A DNA stretch of 7,487 nt from the NCBI GenBank assembly GCA_964557545.1, contig CAZLAK010000057.1:1-7487 (forward strand). Reading direction: 5' to 3'. The first letter of the stretch is position 1. Each line of letters starts with the position of its first letter. Origin of the DNA: CAZLAK01 sp964557545 (GTDB lineage Bacteria > Bacillota > Desulfotomaculia > Desulfotomaculales > Pelotomaculaceae). Both the position numbers and the translations under genes were made by a program. The notes beneath the pieces were generated by a model. It ran no database searches. It was not told where the DNA came from and saw only the letters and a list, made by a program, of their open reading frames with translations. This document shows positions 1-6,002 of the stretch, piece by piece.

Positions 1-1640
1 ACGATATAGGCCGTTTGGTTAAAGTGGCCAGAGAAAGGCTGCGCCAAAAGTTTTTGACGGCTGAAATGGGCATATCCGGGGCGAATATTGCTGTAGCCGA
101 AACGGGTACCGTGATCATGGTGACCAATGAGGGTAACGGAAGGCTTACCACCACATTGCCGCCCCTGCACGTTATTATCGTCGGTTTGGAAAAGCTGGTG
201 GAAAAGTTCGAAGATGCTCTTCCTATTTTAGAGGCCCTGCCCCGCAGTGCTACCGCCCAGGCTATTACCAGTTATGTAACGTTCATTACCGGCACTTCGC
301 AGGCCGTAGACTTGGAAGGAAATACGGCTGCTAAAGAGTTGCACGTTATCCTGCTGGACAACGGCCGCAAAGAGTTAAACCGCGATCCGGTATTTAAAGA
401 AGCGCTGCAGTGCATACGCTGTGCTTCCTGCTTAAATGTCTGCCCGGTGTTCCAGCAAATAGGCGGGCACGTTTTTGGTCACGTTTATACCGGCGGTATT
501 GGCACCATTTTAACCGCCTTCTTCCACGGTTTGGAGGCGTGCGAAAAAATACAGTCCCTGTGTATCGGCTGTGAGCGCTGTAAAGATTTTTGCCCAGGGA
601 AAATAGACATCCCGCGGCTGATCTTGGAACTCAGGAAGAGAGTAGTAGATAAAAAAGGCCTGCCGCTTTTCACCCGCTTAGTTTTAAAAGGGGTTTTGCC
701 GCGTAAAAAGCTGTTCCACGGCGCGCTGCGCTTAGCATCCCATACCCAGGGCCCGCTTGTAAATAAAAAGAAGGGCACCATAAGCCTGCCGCCGTTTTTG
801 GCCGGGGGCGAGCTTAAAGACCTGCCCATGCTGGCCGCTCAGCCGCTTAGGGCAAGAACGGGCCGGGGTGCAAGCCAGCCGCACACGGCTGCCGGTAAAA
901 AACGGGCAGGTTTCTTTGCCGGTTGCCTTGTGGATTTTATTTACCCGGAAATTGGCGAGTCAGTGGAAAAGGTGTTGCGGGCAGCCGGCTTTGAGTACAT
1001 CTTCCTGCCGGGGCAGACCTGTTGCGGTTACCCGGCTCGCCAGATGGGTGACCCAAAGACCATGGCTGAACTTGCCCGGCAAAACCTCTCGGCGGCAAAA
1101 GGCGCCGGTATTGATTACCTGGTGACCCCCTGTCCCACCTGCACGCACGCCTTAAAAAATGTCTACCCGTCCCTTTTAAAAGAAGACACCCTTTACGGGC
1201 CGCGTGCCCAGGAAATAGCGCACGCAATATACGACTTTGCGGATTTTATTTACCGCTACGGGTGCGCAGAAAAAGACCTGCCGTTTAAGCCCTTAAAGAA
1301 AAAAGTGACTTACCACGATTCCTGTCACTTAAAGAGGAGCTTGGGTGTCTTTGAGCAGCCCAGAGAGCTTTTAAAACGGGCTGGCGCAGACTTAAGAGAA
1401 ATGAACGGTGCCGACGAGTGCTGCGGTTTTGGCGGTTCTTACCTCATCAAATACCCCGAGATTTCTGGTAAAATACTAGATAAAAAGTTAAAAAATATAA
1501 TGGACAGCGGGGCCGAAATGGTGGCAGTTGAGTGTCCGGGCTGCCTTATGCAGCTTAAAAGAGGTCTGGCAGGAAAAGCAAATAACGGCGTAGAAGTTAA
1601 ATTTTTAGCTGACCTGCTTGCCGAGAGCTTAAGCCAGTAA
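1..1640 (+). CDS. ldhH: L-lactate dehydrogenase (LdhH-type) large Fe-S subunit: LUD + 2x[4Fe-4S] + 2xCCG, 5'-truncated
   Basis: The reading frame is open from the window edge (first whole codon at 3), so the start lies upstream; the TTG at 15 is an internal Leu codon. About 545 residues are visible, and related fused proteins run to roughly 700. Order seen: the rear of a LUD domain (AVAETGTVIMVTNEGN, about 87-140), a first ferredoxin motif CIRCASCLNVCP from 411, a second CIGCERCKDFCPGKIDIP from 561, a Pro/Gly/Ala-rich linker (about 790-900), and two cysteine-rich CCG domains. CCG1 has Cys codons at 924, CCG at 1020 and CPTC at 1131. CCG2 has HDSCH with Cys at 1323, CCG at 1419 and CPGC at 1533. 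All expected cysteines are present. Family knowledge: this is LutB fused to a LutA-like C-terminus, as in Desulfovibrio LdhH, which oxidises L-lactate to pyruvate in the cytoplasm, probably towards the quinone pool. The LutC/LdhI-like small subunit is presumably upstream. The gene ends in a terminator-like hairpin before gntR-1. L-lactate as substrate is inferred. Confidence 0.9.
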   Translation, partial: DIGRLVKVARERLRQKFLTAEMGISGANIAVAETGTVIMVTNEGNGRLTTTLPPLHVIIVGLEKLVEKFEDALPILEALPRSATAQAITSYVTFITGTSQAVDLEGNTAAKELHVILLDNGRKELNRDPVFKEALQCIRCASCLNVCPVFQQIGGHVFGHVYTGGIGTILTAFFHGLEACEKIQSLCIGCERCKDFCPGKIDIPRLILELRKRVVDKKGLPLFTRLVLKGVLPRKKLFHGALRLASHTQGPLVNKKKGTISLPPFLAGGELKDLPMLAAQPLRARTGRGASQPHTAAGKKRAGFFAGCLVDFIYPEIGESVEKVLRAAGFEYIFLPGQTCCGYPARQMGDPKTMAELARQNLSAAKGAGIDYLVTPCPTCTHALKNVYPSLLKEDTLYGPRAQEIAHAIYDFADFIYRYGCAEKDLPFKPLKKKVTYHDSCHLKRSLGVFEQPRELLKRAGADLREMNGADECCGFGGSYLIKYPEISGKILDKKLKNIMDSGAEMVAVECPGCLMQLKRGLAGKANNGVEVKFLADLLAESLSQ

Positions 1641-1648
1641 ATTTTTTG

Positions 1649-1693
1649 GGGGGGCCTGTGGTTTTGTTTTAAACCTGTAACGGCCCCCCTTTT
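1649..1693 (+). terminator. Nested-hairpin intrinsic terminator after the ldhH-like gene
   Basis: The outer stem GGGGGGCC (1649-1656) pairs perfectly with GGCCCCCC (1682-1689) and is followed by a short T run (1690-1693). Inside the 25-nt loop, GGTTT (1660-1664) pairs with AAACC (1671-1675), making a second short stem. The structure begins 8 bases after the stop codon. It should end ldhH transcription, but the T run is only four bases, so read-through into gntR-1 is plausible. Alternatively the inner dyad could be a protein-binding site. Confidence 0.65.
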
Positions 1694-1721
1694 GCCTCTA
1701 CCTTTTTGGGAAATGTATTAT

Positions 1722-1726
1722 GGAGG
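1722..1726 (+). promoter_or_regulatory. Ribosome binding site deciding the gntR-1 start
   Basis: GGAGG lies 10 bases before the ATG at 1737 (AGGAG is equally usable in this purine run). It supports ATG 1737 over the upstream in-frame TTG at 1692, which sits next to the terminator T run and would add 15 residues that do not resemble a GntR N-terminus. Confidence 0.8.
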
Positions 1727-1736
1727 AGATACACTA

Positions 1737-2435
1737 ATGAACTTAAAGCCAGTAAAGACAAAGAAAGTTTATGAAGAGATCATTGAACAGGTGAAAAACT
1801 TGATTATCGGGGGAGTGCTTAAACCGGGTGACCGGCTTATTCCAGAGAGGGAAATGGCAGACAAATTGAAAGTAGGCCGCTCTGCTGTGCGGGAGGCCTA
1901 CCGCGCCCTGGAGGCTATGGGGCTTATTGAGATCAGGCAGGGCGAGGGCACGTTTATAAAAGATGTTAACACCGATCACCTGGTCCAAACGCTGGCACTG
2001 GTACTGGCCACGGAGAAAAACGCCATGCTTGAACTCTTAGAGTTAAGAAAAATCATCGAAGTAGGTGCTGCCGGGCTTGCGGCTTTGCGCTGGACGGAGG
2101 AAGAGTTAAAGAAAATGGAGAGTGCACTTATGCAGATGGAAAAAGACATCGAAGCTGGTGAACTGGGCCAGCAGGCAGACTGGCAGTTCCATTACGCTAT
2201 TGCTGAAGCTACCCGCAACTCCTTGCTCGTGCGCCTGATGGACTCTATAAAGGAAATCATGAGCAGGCTGCAGGAAAAGGCCAGGGAAGAACTCTACCAA
2301 ACTCCCGGCACCCCTCAAAGGCTGTTAAAAGAGCACTACGCCATCTTTGAGGCCGTAAGAAGCGGCCAGGACGAAGCGGCCCAAAAAGCGATGTACGAAC
2401 ACCTGGACCGGGTTGAAAAAGCCCTCCTCGGTTGA
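1737..2435 (+). CDS. GntR-family (FadR/FCD subfamily) transcriptional regulator, paralog 1
   Basis: The 232-residue protein has the usual FadR-subfamily length. The N-terminal winged helix-turn-helix (about residues 5-75) opens KTKKVYEEIIEQVKNLI, has a turn at LKPGDRLIPEREMA, recognition-helix region VGRSAVREAYRALEAMG, and wing IRQGEGTF. The C-terminal FCD domain (about 90-225) keeps the likely metal/ligand positions Asp and His of DWQFHYAIAEAT, the His of EHYAIFEA and the His of YEHLDRV. FCD domains typically sense small carboxylates, and LldR-type members sense lactate. Its place directly behind the ldhH-like gene on the same strand suggests it controls that L-lactate module; ligand and targets are inferred. 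It faces a clearly related regulator tail to tail. No convincing promoter of its own is visible between the terminator and the start codon, so it may depend on read-through from upstream. Confidence 0.93.
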   Translation: MNLKPVKTKKVYEEIIEQVKNLIIGGVLKPGDRLIPEREMADKLKVGRSAVREAYRALEAMGLIEIRQGEGTFIKDVNTDHLVQTLALVLATEKNAMLELLELRKIIEVGAAGLAALRWTEEELKKMESALMQMEKDIEAGELGQQADWQFHYAIAEATRNSLLVRLMDSIKEIMSRLQEKAREELYQTPGTPQRLLKEHYAIFEAVRSGQDEAAQKAMYEHLDRVEKALLG

Positions 2436-2455
2436 GATAGGAGGGTTGTATTTTT
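2422..2455. terminator. Bidirectional terminator shared by the two convergent gntR genes
   Basis: CCCTCCT (2422-2428) pairs perfectly with AGGAGGG (2439-2445) around a 10-base loop that contains the gntR-1 stop codon. On the + strand it is followed by the T-rich TTGTATTTTT (2446-2455). On the - strand the hairpin is followed by CTTTTTC (complement of 2415-2421). Only 18 bases separate the two stop codons, so the structure overlaps coding sequence at the gntR-1 end and its T tract touches the stop of gntR-2. Confidence 0.75.
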
Positions 2456-3164
2456 AACCGTAAATGCGTTCTAGCTCGGTTAAAACTTTTTGAATGTGTT
2501 TGGACATAATTTTTTTGGCTTCTTTATCGTTTTTAGACTTAATGGCCTCGTAAATCTGGCGGTGTTCCTCCAGTAACCGCTGGGGTGTACTGGAAGGCGA
2601 CTTAAGCCAGAGGTTTCTCGTGATTCTCAAAGTCTGGTTCATGGTGTCGTAGATAGTATTCATGACCCTTAAAAGCAGGGGGTTCTGTGCTGCTTCAATA
2701 ATGCTGTAATGGAATTTTAAATCGGACTCATCACCCGGGGCACCTTCCACCAGGTCGGTTTCCATTTGGCTAAGGGCCTCTTCCATTTTCTTTAGATTTT
2801 CCGGGGTTGCCCTTTCTGCGGCCAAGCCTACGGCCTCTATTTCTAAGCCCCTGCGCACTTCCATAATATCGCGGATTTTTTCTTTTTCTAGAATGAGAGC
2901 AAAGGAAAGTGATTCCAGAATATCGTTTGGGTTGGACTGGCGCACAAAAGCACCGCCCCCCGGGCGCACTTCCAAAAGCCCGGCCATGTCCAAGGCGCAA
3001 AGCGCTTCCCTTACCGACGTGCGGCTGACCTGAAACATCTCGGCCAGCTCTTTTTCCGAGGGGAGCTTATCGCCCGGTTTTAAGTTGCCGCTGACTATTA
3101 AATTTTTTATTTGCTCAACAATTGTTTCATAAATGCGTTTAGTTTTTATAGGCTGGAGTTCCAT
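2454..3164 (-). CDS. GntR-family (FadR/FCD subfamily) transcriptional regulator, paralog 2
   Basis: The 236-residue protein starts with ATG at 3164, preceded by AAAGGA (3171-3176) at 6-base spacing. The winged helix-turn-helix (about residues 5-75) has LKPGDKLPSEKELAEMF, recognition region VSRTSVREALCALDMAGLLE and wing VRPGGGAFV. The FCD domain (about 90-228) keeps Asp/His in DLKFHYSIIEAA, His in EEHRQIYEA and His in SKHIQKV. It resembles gntR-1 along its whole length (roughly 40-50% identical by eye), so the two are paralogs. It lies just downstream of the lctP-glcD-glcF operon on the same strand but behind a hairpin and with its own promoter. The simplest reading is a lactate- or glycolate-responsive regulator of that operon that also controls itself through the dyad at 3216-3238. 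The true ligand could be another 2-hydroxy acid. Confidence 0.93.
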   Translation of the reverse strand: MELQPIKTKRIYETIVEQIKNLIVSGNLKPGDKLPSEKELAEMFQVSRTSVREALCALDMAGLLEVRPGGGAFVRQSNPNDILESLSFALILEKEKIRDIMEVRRGLEIEAVGLAAERATPENLKKMEEALSQMETDLVEGAPGDESDLKFHYSIIEAAQNPLLLRVMNTIYDTMNQTLRITRNLWLKSPSSTPQRLLEEHRQIYEAIKSKNDKEAKKIMSKHIQKVLTELERIYG

Positions 3165-3170
3165 GTGCTA

Positions 3171-3176
3171 TCCTTT
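3171..3176 (-). promoter_or_regulatory. Ribosome binding site of gntR-2
   Basis: AAAGGA on the - strand lies 6 bases before the ATG at 3164-3162 and fixes the start. Confidence 0.75.
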
Positions 3177-3196
3177 CTTGCTTAAGCTGTTTTTCT

Positions 3197-3206
3197 TATA
3201 ATTATA
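3197..3206. repeat. 10-bp perfect palindrome over the gntR-2 -10 box
   Basis: TATAATTATA is its own reverse complement and contains the proposed -10 hexamer. In sequence this AT-rich it may be chance, but a protein bound here would block the promoter. Confidence 0.5.
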
Positions 3207-3230
3207 CATTAGCCAAATATAAACAATCAA
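3201..3230 (-). promoter_or_regulatory. Probable sigma-A-type promoter for gntR-2
   Basis: Read on the - strand, TTGATT (complement of 3225-3230) is the -35 box and a perfect TATAAT (complement of 3201-3206) is the -10 box, with an 18-base spacer. Transcription would start near 3194, giving a leader of about 30 bases that includes the ribosome binding site. The surrounding region is very AT-rich, which favours a promoter but also raises the chance of accidental matches. Confidence 0.65.
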
Positions 3231-3238
3231 TTTATATT
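3216..3238. promoter_or_regulatory. 23-bp inverted repeat over the gntR-2 -35 box (candidate operator)
   Basis: AATATAAA (3216-3223) and TTTATATT (3231-3238) are exact reverse complements separated by 7 bases (CAATCAA). The right half of the spacer is the -35 hexamer. A dimeric regulator such as a GntR/FCD protein sitting here would compete with RNA polymerase. It lacks the TGGT-N3-ACCA-like core of LldR-type sites, so the binding protein is unknown. Confidence 0.5.
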
Positions 3239-3277
3239 ATTTTATTTTTTTATTTATCGCATACAAAGAGAAGTTAA

Positions 3278-3303
3278 GGCGCGGATCTGGCAAACCCGCG
3301 CCC
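3278..3303 (-). terminator. GC-rich hairpin after glcF, probable operon terminator
   Basis: GGCGCGG (3278-3284) pairs perfectly with CCGCGCC (3296-3302) around an 11-base loop, and a G-U pair extends it by one (3277/3303). On the - strand it lies about 24 bases past the glcF stop and is followed by TTAACTTCTCTTTG, a weak and broken T tract. It probably separates the lctP-glcD-glcF transcript from gntR-2, though incompletely. Confidence 0.5.
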
Positions 3304-3326
3304 AAAATTTTGTGCGTGCCACCGTT

Positions 3327-4589
3327 TTACTTTAAGGACATAGCCAAAAGTTCGGCAGTATGGAGGATACGGGGTTTTTTCCCTTCTTGAGCCATGCCGT
3401 CAGCCAACTGCATCCGGCAGGCGCTGCAGCCGGTGACTACCGCTTCCGCCCCTGTGTTATCGATATCGGCAAGTTTATGTTTTAAAATTTTCAGCGAGAG
3501 ATCGTAGTGGGTAATGTTGAAGGAGCCGGCGTTGCCGCAGCAGCGGCTCGGTTCTTTTAGGGGCACGAACGTAAGTCCCGGTATTTCTTTGAAGAGCGCG
3601 TGCGGCTCGCTGCTTACACCCATTCCCCTTCCCAAGTGACACGGTTCGTGGTAAGTCACGGTCAGCCTGACATCCTTTGGCTGTGAGCGGCTGGTGCGGA
3701 TGTACTCACAGGCAATTTGGGCAATATCGTAAGTTTTGGAGGCAATTTCTAAAGCCCTGGCAACATAAGATGTTTGGCCGTCTAAAAGTTCGGGGTATTT
3801 CTTTTTAAACGACTCTCCGCACGTGCCGCAAGCCGTGACGATGACATCGGCTTTAATGTTTGAAAAAATGTCCACGTGGGATCTAGCCAGGGCTTCGGCG
3901 GCGTCGACCACGCCGTTTAGAGAAAGCGGGGCGCCGCAGCAGTGCTGCTCTTTGGGTATAATGACGTTAAAACCGCTTTTAGTCAGGATTTCCACAACGG
4001 CAGAAGGAGTCTTGGGGTAAACGTAATTTCCCAGGCAGCCGGTAAAGAGGGCTGCCGTTTTTTTAGCGCCGGGCACGGAAATGTATTCCGGATGAGAATC
4101 GCGAAAAGACTTGGCTGTAAATTGGGGTATTATGCGGCGGCCGTCTAAACCAAAAGAAAAGCGTAAGAGGTGCCCGCCCAAGGGGTGCGTTTTTAAAAAC
4201 AGCGGCTTGGCCCCGGCGGCTGCTTTGATAAAGAGGTCGAGCATGCGCTGGTTTTTTAAGGCAACCGCCATAACCTTTTTTAGGGCTGGCGCGCCGCCGT
4301 CCCTTACCAGGGCGGCGCGGGCGGACAGGAGTATTTTGTCGACCTTTACCCCGCAGGGGCAATTGGCGTTGCAGGCATAACAGGTCATGCACTCCAGGCG
4401 CTCGGCTAAAGCCGGGCTGTAAGAAAGGCTGCCTTCTAAAATGGCTTTGGCCAGGCGTATGCGCCCGCGGGCCACGTTGGACTCGCTTTTGGTTTCCCGG
4501 TAATAGGGGCACTGGGCTTGGCAGTTGCCGCAGCGCATGCAGTTAGCTATTTCTTCTCCAACTAAAGAAAGATCGTGAAAGTGGCTCAC
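3327..4589 (-). CDS. glcF: GlcF-type Fe-S/CCG electron-transfer subunit of D-lactate (glycolate) dehydrogenase
   Basis: The 420-residue protein matches the usual length of GlcF-type subunits. Two ferredoxin motifs lie near the N-terminus: CMRCGNCQAQCP (17-28) and CMTCYACNANCPCGV (67-81). Two CCG domains follow. CCG1 has Cys185, Cys217-Cys218-Gly and the Cys254/Cys257 pair. CCG2 has HEPCH with Cys317, Cys350-Cys351-Gly and the Cys388/Cys391 pair. All expected cysteines are present, so two [4Fe-4S] clusters plus CCG-bound centres are likely. The start is GTG at 4589; its GTGA overlaps the TGA of glcD by 4 bases, with GGAGGG (4596-4601) 6 bases upstream, so translation is probably coupled. It should accept electrons from GlcD's FAD and pass them to menaquinone or another carrier. 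No transmembrane helix is evident. It shares domain order with the C-terminal part of the ldhH-like protein. Lactate rather than glycolate as substrate is inferred from the permease. Confidence 0.92.
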   Translation of the reverse strand: MSHFHDLSLVGEEIANCMRCGNCQAQCPYYRETKSESNVARGRIRLAKAILEGSLSYSPALAERLECMTCYACNANCPCGVKVDKILLSARAALVRDGGAPALKKVMAVALKNQRMLDLFIKAAAGAKPLFLKTHPLGGHLLRFSFGLDGRRIIPQFTAKSFRDSHPEYISVPGAKKTAALFTGCLGNYVYPKTPSAVVEILTKSGFNVIIPKEQHCCGAPLSLNGVVDAAEALARSHVDIFSNIKADVIVTACGTCGESFKKKYPELLDGQTSYVARALEIASKTYDIAQIACEYIRTSRSQPKDVRLTVTYHEPCHLGRGMGVSSEPHALFKEIPGLTFVPLKEPSRCCGNAGSFNITHYDLSLKILKHKLADIDNTGAEAVVTGCSACRMQLADGMAQEGKKPRILHTAELLAMSLK

Positions 4590-5983
4590 TTTTCACCCTC
4601 CCCAAAGGGCACCAATTTGCCGGGGTTTAGAATGTAGTCGGGGTCGAGGGCTTCTTTTATTTTTTTCAATACATTTACGCCGCTCATCCCTATTTCCCAG
4701 GGAAGGTAGCGCGCTTTAGCCATGCCAATGCCGTGTTCTCCGCTTAAAGTGCCGCCCAGGGATAGGGCGGCCTTAAATATTTCGTCAACTGCCTTGTGTA
4801 CGCGCTCCATTTCTTCTTTATCCCGGGTATCGGTTAGGATGGTGGGGTGCAGGTTGCCATCGCCAGCGTGTCCAAAGGTGCCAATGGTGAGGTTATAACG
4901 CCGCCCGATGTCCTGGATGGCCAGAAGCATTTCCGTTATTTTGCTGCGGGGAACTGTGGCGTCTTCTAAAATGGTGGTGGGGCGTTTTTGGGCCAGTGCC
5001 GGCAGGGCTTCGCGCCTGGCGGCCCAGAGCTGGTTGCGCTCCTGCTCGTTGGCAGCTACTCTAATTTCCCCGCCATTTTTGGTAACTACTTCCTGGACGA
5101 TAGCTGCTTCCCTCTGTACTACCTCCGGAATGCCGTCGACTTCGATGAGGAGAATGGCCTCGGCCTCAGTCGGCAGGCCGGCGTGAGTGTGGTTTTCCAC
5201 CGTTTCCATCGTTACCTTATCCATTATTTCCATGGTGGCCGGTATAACCTTGTTCTTGATGATGCCTTCGATGGTGCGGCCGGCACTGGCCAGGTCTTTA
5301 AAGACAGCCGACATGGTTATTTTGGTTTCGGGCGCTGGAATGAGGCGGACAGTGATTTCGGTAATAATTCCCAGTGTCCCTTCCGATCCAGTAAAAAGGC
5401 GCACCATGTCGTAGGCAGTGACATTTTTCACCGTTTTACCGCCAAAGCGGGCCACTTCCCCGCTGGCCAGCACTACTTCCAGGCCCATAACGTAATCCCT
5501 GGTAACCCCGTACTTAAGGCCCCTCAACCCCCCTGAGCATTCGGCTACACTCCCGCCCATAGTGGCAGTGGCCATTGAGCCGGGATCAGGGGGGTAGATG
5601 AGGCCGTAGGGCGCTACGGCCTCATTGAGGCTCTGGATGATCACACCGGGCTGAACGACGGCAACCAGGTTTTCCGGATCTATTTCAATGATTTTGTTCA
5701 TTTTTACGGTACAGAGCACTATCCCGCCGTGCAGGGGCACGGTACCCCCGCTCAAATTGGTGCCGGACCCGCGCGGGTAAACCGGTACTTTGTTTTGGGC
5801 CGCCAACCTGACTACCGCGGCTACCTGCTCCGTTGTGTGCGGGGTTACGAGCACATCGGGGATGCGTTCGGGCAGGCCGGCAGTAGCGTCAAAAGAGTAA
5901 CAGATTAAATCTTCTTTGGACGTTACCACGTTTCCTTTTCCTAAAAGGTTAATTAAGGCCCGGATGAGATCAGTTTTTGACAT
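4586..5983 (-). CDS. glcD: GlcD-type FAD-linked D-lactate (or glycolate) dehydrogenase
   Basis: The 465-residue protein is the normal length for GlcD/LdhD flavoproteins. The N-terminal FAD-binding (PCMH-type) domain, about 40-220, contains PRGSGTNLSGG (70-80) and a Gly-rich stretch AECSGGLRGLKYGVTRDYVMG. The C-terminal FAD-oxidase domain contains the family hallmark GHAGDGNLHP (371-380) and GEHGIG (415-420), whose histidines belong to the active-site region. It oxidises a 2-hydroxy acid, D-lactate or glycolate, to the 2-oxo acid and passes electrons on through GlcF. I chose ATG at 5983, with a G-rich ribosome binding site (5991-5996) 7 bases upstream. The in-frame TTG at 6052 would add 23 poorly conserved residues overlapping the permease gene. 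It lies 19 bases after lctP and overlaps glcF by 4. GlcD homologues can also pair with EtfAB for electron confurcation, but no etf gene is in the window. Confidence 0.93.
   Translation of the reverse strand: MSKTDLIRALINLLGKGNVVTSKEDLICYSFDATAGLPERIPDVLVTPHTTEQVAAVVRLAAQNKVPVYPRGSGTNLSGGTVPLHGGIVLCTVKMNKIIEIDPENLVAVVQPGVIIQSLNEAVAPYGLIYPPDPGSMATATMGGSVAECSGGLRGLKYGVTRDYVMGLEVVLASGEVARFGGKTVKNVTAYDMVRLFTGSEGTLGIITEITVRLIPAPETKITMSAVFKDLASAGRTIEGIIKNKVIPATMEIMDKVTMETVENHTHAGLPTEAEAILLIEVDGIPEVVQREAAIVQEVVTKNGGEIRVAANEQERNQLWAARREALPALAQKRPTTILEDATVPRSKITEMLLAIQDIGRRYNLTIGTFGHAGDGNLHPTILTDTRDKEEMERVHKAVDEIFKAALSLGGTLSGEHGIGMAKARYLPWEIGMSGVNVLKKIKEALDPDYILNPGKLVPFGEGEK
4596..4601 (-). promoter_or_regulatory. 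Ribosome binding site inside the end of glcD, for glcF
   Basis: GGAGGG on the - strand lies 6 bases before the GTG start of glcF and within the last codons of glcD. It supports the GTG start and translational coupling. Confidence 0.75.
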
Positions 5984-5990
5984 TATTAGA

Positions 5991-5996
5991 CCCCCC
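5991..5996 (-). promoter_or_regulatory. G-rich ribosome binding site deciding the glcD start
   Basis: GGGGGG on the - strand lies 7 bases before ATG 5983, between the permease stop and glcD. It is not an ideal Shine-Dalgarno match, but it is the only candidate before a start that gives a family-like N-terminus (MSKTDLIRAL). Confidence 0.6.
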
Positions 5997-6002
5997 AGTG
6001 CT

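Noticed and set aside
15..17. TTG as the start codon of the ldhH-like gene
   Set aside because: The frame is open to the window edge, the preceding codons (Asp-Ile-Gly-Arg) fit the family, and the usual first part of the LUD domain would be missing. The gene is truncated by the window.
1692..1694. TTG start for gntR-1, giving 247 residues
   Set aside because: It sits in the terminator T run without a ribosome binding site. ATG 1737 has a strong GGAGG and gives a normal GntR N-terminus.
1692..1721. Promoter TTGCCT / TATTAT with an 18-base spacer before gntR-1
   Set aside because: Transcription would begin near 1728, after the ribosome binding site at 1722-1726, and the -35 would overlap the terminator.
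2440..2445. GGAGGG resembling a Shine-Dalgarno sequence on the + strand
   Set aside because: No + strand gene follows; it is the 3' arm of the bidirectional terminator.
3303..3312. Palindrome CAAAATTTTG downstream of glcF
   Set aside because: It is short, low in complexity and adjacent to the terminator hairpin, with no promoter to regulate on either strand.
4063..4512. 149-residue open frame on the - strand within glcF, another frame
   Set aside because: It is Arg/Pro-rich, typical of an out-of-frame shadow, and entirely inside a gene with complete conserved motifs.
4988..5536. 182-residue open frame on the + strand inside glcD
   Set aside because: It lies antisense to a conserved flavoprotein gene, has no recognisable domain and no clear ribosome binding site; it is a frame shadow.
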